Origin: Pararhizobium capsulatum DSM 1112
Lineage (GTDB): Bacteria > Pseudomonadota > Alphaproteobacteria > Rhizobiales > Rhizobiaceae
Direction: 5' to 3'
DNA: 64,000 nucleotides
Assembly (NCBI RefSeq): GCF_030814475.1
Contig: NZ_JAUSVF010000001.1
Coordinates: 579,001-643,000 of the forward strand
A model generated the notes under the pieces. The model was not told the origin of the DNA. It did not search any database and saw only the letters and a program-made list of their open reading frames with translations. Positions 27,314 to 37,967 of this stretch are shown here, piece by piece. The translations under genes were made by a program, and so were the position numbers. Position 1 is the first letter of the stretch, and every line of letters starts with the position of its first letter.

Positions 27314-29170
27314 ATGCGCCGGATTGGCTCGTTCATTGCAAATGCGTTCCGCGTCATCATCAAGGGGTCGGTCATTACAGGGCTGCTTGCCAGTCCCCTC
27401 CTGGCGCAGGAACCGGTCTGGCGCGGCGGAACGGCAACTGTCGGCGAGCTGAAATATCAGGATGGGTTCAAGCGCTTCGACTATGTGAACCCGGACGCGC
27501 CGAAAGGTGGAGACCTGAGGCTCACCGCGATGGGCACGTTTGATTCGCTCAATCCCCTGCTTGCGAAAGGCGAGGTGGCGGGTGCCGTCGCCGGGCTCGT
27601 CTACGAGACGCTGATGAAACCGTCGCTGGACGAAATCGCCTCTGACTACGGGCTTCTCGCTGAAGCCATTTCCTATCCCGATGATTTTGCCTGGGTGAAA
27701 TATCGCCTGCGGCCGGAAGCGAAATGGGAAGATGGACAGCCGGTTACGCCGGAAGATGTCGTCTTCTCCTTCGAAAAGGCCAAGGCGCTCGATCCGCAGC
27801 GCGAATTCTACTACGCCCACGTCATCAAGGCCGAAAAGACCGGCGACCGCGAGGTGACCTTCGGCTTCGATGAAAAGAACAATCGCGAGCTTCCCAAGAT
27901 CGTCGGCGAACTCGTGGTCGTGCCCAAGCACTGGTGGGAAGGCAAGGACGCCAAGGGCAACCAGCGCGACATCTCCAAGACCACGCTGGAGATGCCCATG
28001 GGATCCGGAGCCTATAAGGTCGCGTCGATGACGCCCGGTTCGACAATCCGCTTCGAGCGTCGCGAGGACTATTGGGGCAAGGACATCAACGTCAACATTG
28101 GCGATGATAACTTCGGCGCGTTGATCTACAATTACTACGCCGACCTCGACGTTGCCTTCGAGGCATTCCGCTCGGGCAATGCTGATTACTGGTGGGAGAA
28201 TTCAGCCAAGCGCTGGGCGACGGCCTATGATTTTCCCGCTGTCAAGGACGGACGCATCAAACAGGAGAAACTTGAGAACGACTATCGCAACCGCGGTGTT
28301 CTGGTCGGCTTCATCTTCAACATGAAGCGAGAAAAATTCAAGGATGTACGCGTTCGTGAAGCGCTCAACTACGCCTTCGATTTCGAGGAACTGAACCGGA
28401 CGATCTTCTATAACCAGTATTCCCGCATCAACAGCTTCTTTTACGGCACAGAGCTTGCTTCCAAGGGCGTGCCCGAAGGCCGCGAGCTCGAAATCATCAA
28501 CGAGATGAAGGACCAGCTGCCGCCGGAGGTCATGAAGCCCTATGTCAGCCCGGTGGGTGGCGACCCGAAGAAGGTGCGCGACAATCTGCGCCAAGCGATC
28601 GCCCTCTTCAAAGAGGCGGGTTACGAGCTGAAGGACAACCGAATGGTCAACGCCAAGACCGGCGAACCTTTCGGTTTCGAAATTCTGCTCGACGGTCCGA
28701 CGATAGAACGGGTGGCGCTGCCCTTCGCCCAGAGCCTGAAGAAGATTGGGGTGGAGGTCAACGTGCGCACTGTCGATCCCTCGCAGTTTACCAACCGCTG
28801 GCGGTCTCGCGATTTCGATGTGCTTTATCAGGGCTGGGGACAGTCGCTCAATCCTGGCAACGAGCAGGCTGAATACTGGGGATCCCAGGCGGCTGATCGC
28901 GAGGGTTCGCAGAACTATTCGGGCGTCAGTGATCCCGCTCTCGATTTACTGATCAAACGCATCATCTTCGCCAAGGATCGCGACGAACTGATCGCCACGA
29001 CCAAAGTTCTGGACCGGGTTTTGCTCGCCAAGCATATTGTCGTTCCGAGCTATACGGCGCGCAATTCTCGCATCGCCTATTCCGCGAATCTCGAACACCC
29101 TGCCGCGCTACCGGAATATTCGACCGGTTTCCCGTCGATCTGGTGGCGCAAGAGCGCTGGCGCTCAATGA
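27314..29170 (+). CDS. yejA: YejA-type extracellular solute-binding protein
   Basis: Periplasmic family-5 substrate-binding protein, 618 residues with a signal peptide ending near SPLLAQ. The mature protein begins EPVWRGGTATVGELKYQDGF. The YejABEF system imports oligopeptides such as microcin C in E. coli and confers peptide tolerance in rhizobia and Brucella. FDYVNPDAPKGGDLRL is typical of YejA rather than OppA. The gap to yejB is 186 bases, longer than elsewhere in the operon. The divergent mepA lies upstream. Confidence 0.93.
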   Translation: MRRIGSFIANAFRVIIKGSVITGLLASPLLAQEPVWRGGTATVGELKYQDGFKRFDYVNPDAPKGGDLRLTAMGTFDSLNPLLAKGEVAGAVAGLVYETLMKPSLDEIASDYGLLAEAISYPDDFAWVKYRLRPEAKWEDGQPVTPEDVVFSFEKAKALDPQREFYYAHVIKAEKTGDREVTFGFDEKNNRELPKIVGELVVVPKHWWEGKDAKGNQRDISKTTLEMPMGSGAYKVASMTPGSTIRFERREDYWGKDINVNIGDDNFGALIYNYYADLDVAFEAFRSGNADYWWENSAKRWATAYDFPAVKDGRIKQEKLENDYRNRGVLVGFIFNMKREKFKDVRVREALNYAFDFEELNRTIFYNQYSRINSFFYGTELASKGVPEGRELEIINEMKDQLPPEVMKPYVSPVGGDPKKVRDNLRQAIALFKEAGYELKDNRMVNAKTGEPFGFEILLDGPTIERVALPFAQSLKKIGVEVNVRTVDPSQFTNRWRSRDFDVLYQGWGQSLNPGNEQAEYWGSQAADREGSQNYSGVSDPALDLLIKRIIFAKDRDELIATTKVLDRVLLAKHIVVPSYTARNSRIAYSANLEHPAALPEYSTGFPSIWWRKSAGAQ

Positions 29171-29356
29171 GGGCCTTGCGCTCTTTGACGCCGTGCACTC
29201 CAAATGCAAAAAAGCGAATCACTCGGCGACTGGCGAACCGGTTGCCGGCAAGGAGACGAACGGATTGACCACGACAGGGCTCGCCGCCGCTGACATCCGC
29301 AACGAGGCCATACGCAATCTGGCCGCCAGCCATACAGCTCGGGATGGAGCGTTCTG

Positions 29357-30448
29357 ATGGGAGCCTATATCCTGCGCCGCCTGTTGCTGATGATCCCGAC
29401 GATCGTCGGCATCATGGCCATATCCTTCGCTGTCGTGCAGTTCGCGCCGGGTGGTCCCGTCGAGCAGGTTATTTCCGATCTCACCGGCCAGAACCAGGGC
29501 GGCGATCGGCTTTCGGGTAGCGGTGGCGACCTCGGATCGCAGAGCTTCAACGAGGAATCCTCGGGCAAATACCGCGGTGCGCAGGGGCTCGATCCCGATT
29601 TCATTGCCAAGCTTGAAAAGCAGTTCGGTTTTGACAAGCCGCCGCTTGAGCGCTTCGGCAAGATGATGTGGGACTATGCCCGCTTCGATTTCGGCGAAAG
29701 CTTCTTCCGCAATGCCTCGGTCATCGATTTGATCCTCGACAAGATGCCGGTATCGATCTCGCTCGGGCTCTGGATCCTGCTGTTTTCCTACGCCATCTCG
29801 ATCCCGCTTGGCATCAAGAAGGCGATTTCGGACGGCTCGTCCTTCGATGTCTGGACATCGGGCATTATTATCCTCGGCTATGCGGTTCCTGGCTTCCTGT
29901 TCGGGATTCTTCTGATCGTGCTTTTTGCCGGCGGTTCGTTCCTGGATTGGTTCCCCCTGCGCGGTATCGTCTCCGACAATTTCTACCAACTTAGCTGGTG
30001 GCAGAAGATCATCGACTATTTCTGGCATATGACGCTGCCACTGCTGACGTTGCTGATCTCGGCCTTCGCGACGACAACGCTGCTGACCAAGAATTCGTTC
30101 ATCGACGAGATCAAGAAGCAGTATGTCACGACGGCGCGAGCCAAGGGCCTTAACGACCGGCAGGTGCTTTACGGCCACGTGTTCCGCAACGCGATGCTGA
30201 TCGTCATCGCCGGCTTTCCCGGTGCCTTCATCTCGGCCTTTTTCACCGGCTCGCTGTTGATCGAATATATCTTCTCGCTTGATGGTCTTGGCCGGCTGGG
30301 CTATGACGCCGTCGTCAAGCGCGACTACCCGATCGTGTTCGGTACGCTCTACATCTTCTCGCTGATGGGCCTGATCGTCGGTCTCCTGTCGGATCTCCTC
30401 TACACCTGGGTTGATCCGCGCATCGATTTCGAGCGGAGGGATGTCTGA
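29357..30448 (+). CDS. yejB: YejB-type peptide ABC transporter permease
   Basis: Inner-membrane permease, 363 residues. The N-terminus [19 protein letters not shown] is standard for DppB/OppB relatives, and the long periplasmic loop after TM1 is typical of YejB. The cytoplasmic EAA-like loop is [23 protein letters not shown]. The stop overlaps the yejE start (TGATG), so the two are co-translated. Confidence 0.94.
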   Translation: MGAYILRRLLLMIPTIVGIMAISFAVVQFAPGGPVEQVISDLTGQNQGGDRLSGSGGDLGSQSFNEESSGKYRGAQGLDPDFIAKLEKQFGFDKPPLERFGKMMWDYARFDFGESFFRNASVIDLILDKMPVSISLGLWILLFSYAISIPLGIKKAISDGSSFDVWTSGIIILGYAVPGFLFGILLIVLFAGGSFLDWFPLRGIVSDNFYQLSWWQKIIDYFWHMTLPLLTLLISAFATTTLLTKNSFIDEIKKQYVTTARAKGLNDRQVLYGHVFRNAMLIVIAGFPGAFISAFFTGSLLIEYIFSLDGLGRLGYDAVVKRDYPIVFGTLYIFSLMGLIVGLLSDLLYTWVDPRIDFERRDV

Positions 30449-31599
30449 TGGCCAACATTACCACCTCCGATGCGACCCTCACCGCCGGCAAACCGGCACG
30501 CCTCTCCCCGATCAATCTGCGGCGCTGGCAGAATTTCAAGGCCAACCGCCGCGGTTACTGGTCGTTCTGGCTGTTCCTCGTGCTCTTCGTGCTCAGCCTG
30601 TTTGCGGAGTTTATCGCCAACGACAAGCCGGTTCTGGTGTCCTACAAGGGCGAGTTCCTGGTTCCGGCGCTGGTGCAGTATCCGGAAGAGAAATTCCTCG
30701 GCGACTTGGGCTTTCTCGCCGTGACGGACTATAATTCCGCCGAGATTGTCGATGAGATCAACGCCAATGGCTGGATGATTTGGCCGCCGATCCACTACTC
30801 CTACCAAAGCGCCAATTCCTACATCCCGCATTCGGCTCCGACAGCACCCTTCTGGCTGATGGACAAGGCTGAACGTTGCTCGGGCTATCCGCAGGGCGAA
30901 AACGATCCCGGCTGTACGCTCGGCAATATGAACTGGCTCGGCACGGACGACCAGGCCCGAGATGTGACAGCGCGGATGATCTATGGTTTCCGCATCTCCG
31001 TACTCTTCGGCCTCTGCCTCACCATCCTCTCGGCCATTGTCGGTGTAACCGCAGGCGCGGTCCAAGGCTATTTCGGCGGCTGGACCGATCTGCTCCTGCA
31101 GCGCTTTATCGAAATCTGGTCGTCGATGCCGGTGCTCTATATCCTGCTGATCATCGCTGCGATCCTGCCGCCGGGCTTCTTCATCCTGCTCGGCATCATG
31201 CTGCTGTTCTCCTGGGTCGGTTTTGTCGGCGTAGTGCGCGCCGAATTCCTGCGTGCCCGCAATTTCGAATATGTCCGCGCCGCCCGCGCGCTCGGCGTCA
31301 ATAACCGCACCATCATGTGGCGCCATCTGCTGCCAAACGCGATGGTCGCGACACTGACCTTCCTGCCCTTCATCCTTTCAGGCTCGATCACGACGCTGAC
31401 ATCGCTCGACTTCCTCGGCTTCGGCATGCCACCCGGCTCGCCGTCGCTGGGCGAGCTGATCTCGCAGGGCAAGTCGAACCTGCAGGCGCCGTGGCTTGGC
31501 CTCACAGCCTTCGTCGTCATGTCGGTGATGCTGTCGCTGCTGATCTTCGTCGGCGAAGCCGTGCGTGATGCCTTCGATCCGAGGAAAACCTTCCGGTGA
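30448..31599 (+). CDS. yejE: YejE-type peptide ABC transporter permease
   Basis: Second permease, 383 residues. It is longer than DppC because of the insertion between TM1 and the core (residues 50-170), as in YejE. The EAA loop is YVRAARALGVNNRTIMWRHL. The N-terminal OppC-type segment RRWQNFKANRRGYWSFWLF is present. It overlaps yejB at the start and yejF at the stop (GTGA). Confidence 0.94.
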   Translation: MANITTSDATLTAGKPARLSPINLRRWQNFKANRRGYWSFWLFLVLFVLSLFAEFIANDKPVLVSYKGEFLVPALVQYPEEKFLGDLGFLAVTDYNSAEIVDEINANGWMIWPPIHYSYQSANSYIPHSAPTAPFWLMDKAERCSGYPQGENDPGCTLGNMNWLGTDDQARDVTARMIYGFRISVLFGLCLTILSAIVGVTAGAVQGYFGGWTDLLLQRFIEIWSSMPVLYILLIIAAILPPGFFILLGIMLLFSWVGFVGVVRAEFLRARNFEYVRAARALGVNNRTIMWRHLLPNAMVATLTFLPFILSGSITTLTSLDFLGFGMPPGSPSLGELISQGKSNLQAPWLGLTAFVVMSVMLSLLIFVGEAVRDAFDPRKTFR

Positions 31600-33236
31600 A
31601 CGACAAAGTGACAGAACCCCTGCTTTCCGTTCGTGATCTCTCGGTCGCCTTCCACCAGGGCGGCAACACCTCGCTTGCCGTCGATCGCGTATCCTTCGAC
31701 ATCCGCCGCGGAGAAGTCGTGGCGCTGGTCGGTGAATCCGGTTCGGGCAAATCCGTCTCGGCCAATTCGATCCTAAAGCTTCTGCCCTATCCGGCGGCAA
31801 GCCATCCGAGCGGTGAAATCCTGTTCAACGGCAGGGACCTCCTGAAGGCATCGGATGCGGAGCTGCGTCATGTGCGCGGCAACGACATCACCATGATTTT
31901 TCAGGAGCCGATGACGTCACTCAACCCGCTGCATTCGATCGAGCGGCAGATTGCCGAAATTCTCGATCTTCACCAGGGTATCACCGGTGCCGCCGCCCGC
32001 ACCCGCGTGCTGGAGCTTCTGAACCAAGTCGGCATCCGCGAGCCGGAAAAACGCCTCGCGGCCTACCCGCACGAACTTTCCGGCGGCCAGCGGCAGCGCG
32101 TGATGATCGCCATGGCACTCGCCAATCGCCCGGAATTGCTGATCGCCGACGAACCGACGACGGCGCTTGATGTCACCGTGCAGGCGCAGATTCTGGCGCT
32201 GCTGAAGACGCTGAAGGACGAGCATGGGATGTCCATGCTGTTCATCACCCACGATCTCGGCATCGTCCGCAAGATCGCCGATCGCGTTTGTGTCATGACC
32301 AAGGGCAAGATCGTCGAGACAGGCCCGACCGCGGAAATCTTCGCCAATCCGCAGCATGCCTATACCAAGCACCTGCTCGCCGCCGAGCCAAAGGGCAAGC
32401 CGCCGGCCTCCGACCTGTCCAAACCTGTCGTCATGGAAGCGCAGGACGTAAAGGTCTGGTTCCCGATCAAGGCCGGCTTCCTGCGCAAGGTGGTCGATCA
32501 CGTCAAGGCCGTCGATGGCATCGATCTGTCGCTGCGCGCCGGCCAGACGCTCGGCGTCGTCGGCGAATCCGGCTCCGGCAAGACGACACTTGGTCTGGCG
32601 CTGACGCGTCTCATTTCCTCCAAGGGCCGTATCGCCTTCATCGGCAATGACATCGCCGGCTATTCCTTCAAGGAAATGCGGCTGCTTCGAAACCGCATGC
32701 AGATCGTCTTCCAGGATCCGTTCGGCTCGCTTTCGCCGCGCATGGCCGTCTCGGATATCATCGCTGAGGGCCTGAAGGTGCATGAAAGCGCACTTTCGGA
32801 GAAGGAGCGCGATGCCCGCGTCGCGGCAGCGCTGGAAGAGGTTGGCCTCGATGCCGCGACCCGCTGGCGCTATCCGCACGAATTCTCCGGCGGCCAGCGG
32901 CAACGCATCGCCATTGCCCGCGCCATGGTGCTGAAACCGCAATTCGTCATGCTCGACGAGCCCACCTCGGCGCTCGACATGAGCGTGCAGGCGCAGGTGG
33001 TCGATCTCCTGCGCGACCTGCAGGCCAGGCATTCGCTGGCCTATCTCTTCATCAGCCACGACCTGAAGGTGGTGCGCGCGCTTGCCAACGACATGATCGT
33101 CATGCGTCTCGGCAAGGTGGTAGAGCAGGGGCCTTCGGAAAAGATCTTCACCGCGCCGCAGGAAGACTATACCAAGGCCCTGATGGCCGCCGCCTTCGAT
33201 ATGGAAGCGGTCACTGTTCCCGCCGTCCGTCAGTAA
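31596..33236 (+). CDS. yejF: YejF-type ABC transporter ATPase with two nucleotide-binding domains
   Basis: Fused dual ATPase, 546 residues. Domain 1 has [14 protein letters not shown] and [15 protein letters not shown]; domain 2 has [14 protein letters not shown] and [15 protein letters not shown]. The start is a GTG at 31596 overlapping the yejE stop. Each domain ends with the oligopeptide-transporter C-terminal segment ([12 protein letters not shown] and [11 protein letters not shown]). It powers uptake by YejBE. Confidence 0.95.
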   Translation: MNDKVTEPLLSVRDLSVAFHQGGNTSLAVDRVSFDIRRGEVVALVGESGSGKSVSANSILKLLPYPAASHPSGEILFNGRDLLKASDAELRHVRGNDITMIFQEPMTSLNPLHSIERQIAEILDLHQGITGAAARTRVLELLNQVGIREPEKRLAAYPHELSGGQRQRVMIAMALANRPELLIADEPTTALDVTVQAQILALLKTLKDEHGMSMLFITHDLGIVRKIADRVCVMTKGKIVETGPTAEIFANPQHAYTKHLLAAEPKGKPPASDLSKPVVMEAQDVKVWFPIKAGFLRKVVDHVKAVDGIDLSLRAGQTLGVVGESGSGKTTLGLALTRLISSKGRIAFIGNDIAGYSFKEMRLLRNRMQIVFQDPFGSLSPRMAVSDIIAEGLKVHESALSEKERDARVAAALEEVGLDAATRWRYPHEFSGGQRQRIAIARAMVLKPQFVMLDEPTSALDMSVQAQVVDLLRDLQARHSLAYLFISHDLKVVRALANDMIVMRLGKVVEQGPSEKIFTAPQEDYTKALMAAAFDMEAVTVPAVRQ

Positions 33237-33251
33237 TTTTTCGAGTGCATC

Positions 33252-34211
33252 ATGCCTGTCAAAAGCCCCGTCATCGTCGATCTGAAGTTCATCCCGGAAG
33301 AAGTGGATGCCGCCCTTGTTAGCGCTTTCCCCGGCCGCGAGGTCATCAACCTCGCCGATCCTGTTCATGAGGGTCGCGATCTCAAGGGCATCGACTACGC
33401 CGTTGTGTGGAAATCGGCACCGGATCTGTTTTCACGCGCTCCAGACCTGAAGGTGGTGTTTTCCGGCGGCGCAGGCGTGGATCACGTGCTGACGCTTCCG
33501 GGGTTGCCGGAGGTGCCGCTGGTCCGCTTCGTCGATCGCAGCCTCACGACGCGGATGAGCGAATGGGTTGTCATGCAATGCCTGCTGCATCTGCGCCAGC
33601 ACCGCGCCTATGAGGCCCGGGCAAAGGCGCATATTTGGGAAGATCTGATCCAGCCGGAAGCGGCCGACATCACCGTCGGTGTCATGGGTCTCGGCGTGCT
33701 CGGACAGGATGCGATAACAAAGCTTTCGATGATGGGTTTCAAGACCGTCGGCTGGTCGCGCTCGAAGAAACATATCGAGGGTACCGGGACCTTCGATGCG
33801 GATGGACTGGATGTCTTTCTCTCGAAGACCGATTTCCTCGTTGGCCTGTTGCCGTTGACAGACGAGACGCGAGGCATTTTCAATGCCGGACTCTTCGCCA
33901 AGCTCAGCCGCAAGGGACCTTTCGGCGCGCCGGTGTTCATTAACGGCGGCCGTGGCGGCAGCCAGGTCGAAACCGATATTCTCTCAAGCCTGGAGTCGGG
34001 GACGCTTGGCGCTGCCTCGCTTGACGTCTTCGAACAAGAGCCGCTCTCTAAGAACAGTCCGTTCTGGGACATGGACAACGTCTACGTCACCCCGCATGTT
34101 GCGGCGTCGTCGGACGTCAAGGCGCTGTTTTCCCATGTCGAGCAGCAAATCGAGCGGTTTGAAAGCGGTCAGCCGCTGCAGCATCTGGTGGATCGCAAAG
34201 CCGGCTATTGA
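33252..34211 (+). CDS. ghrA: glyoxylate/hydroxypyruvate reductase A-like D-2-hydroxyacid dehydrogenase
   Basis: NAD(P)-dependent 2-ketoacid reductase, 319 residues. The Rossmann motif is VGVMGLGVLGQDA; catalytic residues sit in NGGRGGSQVE (Arg), DVFEQEPL (Glu) and VTPHVAASS (His). The overall pattern fits GhrA. It follows yejF by 15 bases and is probably in the same transcript, though its link to peptide import is unclear. Its TGA stop directly abuts the stop of the convergent NlpC gene (TGATCA). Confidence 0.88.
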   Translation: MPVKSPVIVDLKFIPEEVDAALVSAFPGREVINLADPVHEGRDLKGIDYAVVWKSAPDLFSRAPDLKVVFSGGAGVDHVLTLPGLPEVPLVRFVDRSLTTRMSEWVVMQCLLHLRQHRAYEARAKAHIWEDLIQPEAADITVGVMGLGVLGQDAITKLSMMGFKTVGWSRSKKHIEGTGTFDADGLDVFLSKTDFLVGLLPLTDETRGIFNAGLFAKLSRKGPFGAPVFINGGRGGSQVETDILSSLESGTLGAASLDVFEQEPLSKNSPFWDMDNVYVTPHVAASSDVKALFSHVEQQIERFESGQPLQHLVDRKAGY

Positions 34212-35066
34212 TCAGGGCCGGCGATAGCCTGTCGGCTGGTTGTAGAGCCAGCCGATCCGGTTGATCGACTCCTCCAGGCCCTCATGGGACACATTCATCG
34301 TGTGGCCATTGGCGTGCAAAAGCGTGTGCTCATTTTCCATGATCGCCACATGGCCCTTCCAGAAGACGAGGTCGCCACGGCGCAGCTCATCGCGGGTAAT
34401 CGGTGCGCCGAGACCCTTTGCCTGCATGTCTGTGTCGCGGGGCGCCTGACGTCCCGCCATCGCCATCGACAGTTGAACGAGACCGGAGCAATCGATGCCG
34501 AAACCGGAACGGCCGCCCCAGAGATAGGGTGTTTCAAGGAAGCGCTCCGCAACGGCCACATAGTCGTTGGCCATGTCGGCATCGACCAGCGCGCAATGGT
34601 TGGCGATAACAGCTTGTCCGCCATCGAGCAGGAAATAGCGGGTGCCGCGTGTCTCGCGTTCGTCGACAACTGTGATGCGGCTTCCCATGGAGAGCGGCTG
34701 CACGGTTGGGAAACGCAGGTCAGGGCCGACATAGACGAAGGTCCGTGGCGCAGTCACGATGTGCGTTGGGCTCTTGATCACAGGGCCGATCGTATAATCC
34801 GGCACATAGCCGACATAGCCGTCGCTATCCGCCTTCACCCAGGCCCATCCCGCTGATGTGTCGAAGACATGGACGATTTCGCCGAGCAGAAGCTCCGTGT
34901 CGGTGCCGCATTCGAGTTCCGGCCGTGCCCTCAGCTGCACGACGGGTACGGTGACCTCGCAGGTGGTTCCGACCACATAGTTGTCAGCGCTGACGAGGCC
35001 GCGAAGGCGCTCCTCGGCAAGATCGGGGCGATAGGCATTGAGGCGGCGGTCGGGAAGATCAGACAT
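34212..35066 (-). CDS. NlpC/P60 family cell-wall hydrolase with SH3 region
   Basis: 284 residues. Two SH3-like segments (around residues 35-90 and 100-160) precede an NlpC/P60 domain with Cys in GIDCSGLVQLSM and His in GHVAIMENEHTLLHA. It resembles gamma-D-glutamyl-L-diamino acid endopeptidases that cut peptide stems or recycle muropeptides. There is no signal peptide, so it probably works in the cytosol on recycled fragments. The ATG at 35066 lies 5 bases after the MarR stop, so the two are coupled. Confidence 0.87.
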   Translation of the reverse strand: MSDLPDRRLNAYRPDLAEERLRGLVSADNYVVGTTCEVTVPVVQLRARPELECGTDTELLLGEIVHVFDTSAGWAWVKADSDGYVGYVPDYTIGPVIKSPTHIVTAPRTFVYVGPDLRFPTVQPLSMGSRITVVDERETRGTRYFLLDGGQAVIANHCALVDADMANDYVAVAERFLETPYLWGGRSGFGIDCSGLVQLSMAMAGRQAPRDTDMQAKGLGAPITRDELRRGDLVFWKGHVAIMENEHTLLHANGHTMNVSHEGLEESINRIGWLYNQPTGYRRP

Positions 35067-35071
35067 GGTTC

Positions 35072-35431
35072 TCAAATAGCAAGTTTGCGTCCCTGATCAA
35101 TGATCAGATCGCCAAGTTTTTCAAGATAGAGCGCGCCTTCCAGCGTGCGCTTGATGATGACGTTGCGCCGATCCTTGTCATCGCGGTTGCGCGATACGAG
35201 CTGCAGGTCGCCCATCGTATCGAGCGCGCGGGTAATGACCGGCTTTGTGACGCCGAGCGTTTCGGCAAGCCCGCGCACCGTATGCGGCGGCGGGACGAGA
35301 TAGATATGAAGCAGGATGGATATTTGCCGGAGCGTCAGGTCGTGGCCGAGCCGCACCTGTTGCAGCGAGGCGCCGTGCCAGAGATTCAACGCCTGCGAGG
35401 CGGACATTTCGATCGGCAAGGCAGACCTCAC
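35072..35431 (-). CDS. MarR-family transcriptional regulator
   Basis: 119-residue winged-helix protein. The recognition part is TVRGLAETLGVTKPVITRALDTM and the wing is SRNRDDKDRRNVIIKRT, as in MarR. It is shorter than most MarR proteins at both ends. The start is a GTG at 35431 or an ATG at 35407. It precedes the NlpC hydrolase and may regulate it. The ligand is unknown. Confidence 0.82.
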   Translation of the reverse strand: MRSALPIEMSASQALNLWHGASLQQVRLGHDLTLRQISILLHIYLVPPPHTVRGLAETLGVTKPVITRALDTMGDLQLVSRNRDDKDRRNVIIKRTLEGALYLEKLGDLIIDQGRKLAI

Positions 35432-35523
35432 GCATAGTTCATGCCCAAGCTAACCCAGGGATCGTTACGGAAGCGTTTCTTTTTCGAGGCGTGTCGCGAT
35501 CGGTCAGAGGCGCTTCTCGTGCA

Positions 35524-37116
35524 TCAGAAAAGACTGCCCTGCTTTGCGGGCCCACCGGAGATTTCCTTGTCAGCACGCTTCTTGGCCGGCTTGGGTGCCG
35601 GAGGTGGACGATCGCCGGTGGTGACGGCATTGACACTGTCATCGGCAAACTCGATCGAAATCGCCTGGCCGGAGCCAAGAGATGCCGCTGCGTGCACGGG
35701 CAGGCCCGCGTTGTCGTAGACGATCGCGTAACCGCGCTTCAGGACGTTGCGGTAGGAGAGGGATTGCAGCACGCGATCCTGCGCCACGACCAAACCCCTC
35801 AAGCGCCGGAGATCGGCGGCCATCGCCGTATCGGAGCGGGCGGAAAGGCCGGCAATGCGATCGCGCGAGCGATGGACCTGCCCAAGGATGCGAACGGGCA
35901 GCGCGCGAAGCGAAGCATCCGCCGCCGATGTTCTGCCGCGGGCACGGTCGATCATGCGTTCGACAATACGCTCGGCGCGCATCATGCGTTCGGCAAGCCG
36001 CTGCCTGTCGCCGGCAAGCCGGTTGGACAGCATGTCCGGCCGCAGATGTGCGGCAATGCGCTCGAAGCTGCGGCGCTTATTGGCGGTGTTCATCTGCAGA
36101 CCGCGGCCGAGACCGGTCGAAGCCTCATCGAAACGCCGGCGCGGCAAGGCTAGAAGCTGGTCGAGCGAAGGCAGCGCCCGGCCGAGCGCGCGCAGTGCCT
36201 GACGCCGGTTGTCCATCTGTCGGGTCGCCGCCCCTCTAAGGCGTGCACCAAGCCCCGCCACCATCGCCTCAAGCTCCGCCTTGACCGGCACGGCCATTTC
36301 CGCGGCTCCGGTCGGCGTTGGTGCGCGCTGGTCGGCCGCATGGTCGATCAGTGTCCAGTCCGTCTCGTGCCCCACGGCTGAAATCAACGGTATACGCGAT
36401 GCGGCGGCGGCCCGCACCACCGCCTCGTCGTTGAAGCTCCAGAGGTCTTCGAGGCTGCCGCCCCCGCGCGCCACGATGAGCACGTCGGGAACGGCGAACA
36501 GACCTGCGGGCGAGAAGGCGTTGAAGCCCTCGATCGCGGCCGCCACCTCATTGCCCGAGCCTTCGCCCTGAACCCGCACCGGCCAGACGATGACATGCAC
36601 GGGGAAGCGATCGGAGATGCGATGCAGGATATCGCGAATGACGGCACCAGTCGGCGAAGTGACGACGCCGATGACACGCGGCATGAAGGGCAGGGCACGC
36701 TTGCGCGCGCTGTCAAACAGGCCCTCGGCCGCCAGCTTGCGTTTTCGCTCTTCCAGGAGCGCCATCAACGCCCCGGCACCGGCGGGCTCCAGAGTCTCGA
36801 TGACAATCTGGTATTTTGACGAGCCGGGGAAAGTCGTGACCTTGCCGGTCGCGATGACTTCCATGCCTTCTTCAGGCCGGAACTTGAGCCGGCTCATCGT
36901 CCCCTTCCAGATCACGGCATCGATGCGCGCCTTGTCGTCCTTCAGGGCAAAATAGGCGTGACCCGAGGAATGCGGTCCGCGATAGCCGGAAATTTCGCCG
37001 CGCACGCGCACCTGGTCGAACGCCTGCTCGACCGTCCGCTTGATCGAGCCGGAGAGTTCCGAGACCGAGTATTCGGCAAGGTTTGACGGGGTTTCTGATT
37101 CGAAGAATGAGCTCAT
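35524..37116 (-). CDS. xseA: exodeoxyribonuclease VII large subunit
   Basis: Catalytic subunit of ExoVII, which degrades single-stranded DNA in repair. 530 residues. The N-terminal OB-fold has [20 protein letters not shown]. The catalytic core has [20 protein letters not shown] and [18 protein letters not shown] coiled-coil stalk follows. The tail (residues 500-530) is Lys/Pro rich. It is longer than E. coli XseA because of this tail. The small subunit xseB is not in the window. Confidence 0.96.
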   Translation of the reverse strand: MSSFFESETPSNLAEYSVSELSGSIKRTVEQAFDQVRVRGEISGYRGPHSSGHAYFALKDDKARIDAVIWKGTMSRLKFRPEEGMEVIATGKVTTFPGSSKYQIVIETLEPAGAGALMALLEERKRKLAAEGLFDSARKRALPFMPRVIGVVTSPTGAVIRDILHRISDRFPVHVIVWPVRVQGEGSGNEVAAAIEGFNAFSPAGLFAVPDVLIVARGGGSLEDLWSFNDEAVVRAAAASRIPLISAVGHETDWTLIDHAADQRAPTPTGAAEMAVPVKAELEAMVAGLGARLRGAATRQMDNRRQALRALGRALPSLDQLLALPRRRFDEASTGLGRGLQMNTANKRRSFERIAAHLRPDMLSNRLAGDRQRLAERMMRAERIVERMIDRARGRTSAADASLRALPVRILGQVHRSRDRIAGLSARSDTAMAADLRRLRGLVVAQDRVLQSLSYRNVLKRGYAIVYDNAGLPVHAAASLGSGQAISIEFADDSVNAVTTGDRPPPAPKPAKKRADKEISGGPAKQGSLF

Positions 37117-37257
37117 GAACGCCAGTTTGCCGTGCCTTCACTTTATTTGCCAGCGTTTGAGACAAACCCTCAACAGGCGTTTCACTCTCCCCGTTTTCCC
37201 CCGTCGCCTGGCATGCGCGGATCATGGGTGGATTGCTGTCTTGATAAAGGAGCTTCC

Positions 37258-37521
37258 ATGCCAGACCGCTTTTCCAACAATGCCGCCTCGCTCTCAGGCC
37301 CGGCGTCGCACGCTTTTACGATCACCCCATCCGATACCGCTGATCTCGCGGAGGCCGTCCGCGCGCTTTATGTCGGGAGCGGCGGTGCCGTGAGCGTTCG
37401 CACGGTTTCGGGCGCGAGCGTTACCTTTCTCACAGTTGCAGGGGGCGCGATCCTGCCGGTGCGCGCGGACCGGGTTTTTCAAACGGGCACCACCGCGGCG
37501 GATATCGTCGGCCTGATTTGA
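37258..37521 (+). CDS. spike base protein of the RCAP_Rcc01079 family (gene-transfer-agent head-spike homologue)
   Basis: 87 residues. The whole sequence follows the family pattern: MPDRFSNNAASLSGPASHAF, ITPSDTADLAEAVRALYVG, then ILPVRADRVFQTGTTAADI. In Rhodobacter capsulatus the homologue forms the base of the head spikes of the gene transfer agent. No capsid, portal or tail gene lies nearby, so it is an orphan here. The ATG at 37258 has an excellent AAAGGAG ribosome-binding site. A hairpin follows the stop. Confidence 0.82.
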   Translation: MPDRFSNNAASLSGPASHAFTITPSDTADLAEAVRALYVGSGGAVSVRTVSGASVTFLTVAGGAILPVRADRVFQTGTTAADIVGLI

Positions 37522-37532
37522 TGTGCAGAAAC

Positions 37533-37560
37533 GGGCCGCCGCTTCGAACAGCGGCGGCCC
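37533..37560 (+). terminator. hairpin after the spike-base gene
   Basis: A perfect 11-bp stem, GGGCCGCCGCT at 37533-37543 and AGCGGCGGCCC at 37550-37560, lies 12 bases after the stop. The following sequence (GGTCTTCACGTTTTG) has only a weak, displaced T-tract. Confidence 0.6.
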
Positions 37561-37691
37561 GGTCTTCACGTTTTGTAATAATATGAAACAGTTTGCCCGT
37601 TTCCCGTGTTATAACTGGGCACTGCAGGTTATGCGAAATTTATCGAGCCTTGTGCAAGCATGGAGGTAGAGTTTAGCAACGGGAGGGTCGG

Positions 37692-37961
37692 ATGGTGATC
37701 TTGACCGCATTCGCAATTGGACTGCTGACAACGGCCTTGCGCTCAGTCATCTGCTATGCGCTTGCCGGCTGCCTGGTCCTTGTGGTCTTCGGCGCCGCTG
37801 CTCTTGTTTCAGCGGGACCTGTTTCCTTCATGCCGCTGCTATTTGCCATCCTCGGCTATAACGCAGGCATTGCGGCCGCGGTCGGCTCCTATCTCGTCGC
37901 TGACCGGCTTCGCACCGCCCGATCGGAAAGCAGAGCGCAGCGACCGACACCGCTGCGCTGA
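37692..37961 (+). CDS. small two-helix membrane protein of unknown function
   Basis: 89 residues with two or three hydrophobic segments: VILTAFAIGLLTTALRSV, then YALAGCLVLVVFGAAALVSA, and LLFAILGYNAGIAAAVGSYL. A basic tail follows (DRLRTARSESRAQRPTPLR). A GGGAGGGTCGG ribosome-binding site precedes the ATG. I do not recognise a named family. The stop is 6 bases from the end of the convergent oxidoreductase gene. Confidence 0.7.
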   Translation: MVILTAFAIGLLTTALRSVICYALAGCLVLVVFGAAALVSAGPVSFMPLLFAILGYNAGIAAAVGSYLVADRLRTARSESRAQRPTPLR

Positions 37962-37967
37962 CCCGTA

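Noticed and set aside
31917..33368. A 483-codon frame opposite yejF
   Set aside because: Antisense shadow of a confirmed ABC ATPase; low-complexity composition and no ribosome-binding context.
34209..34214. TGATCA where the stops of ghrA and the NlpC gene meet, as a regulatory site
   Set aside because: It is just two abutting TGA stop codons on opposite strands.
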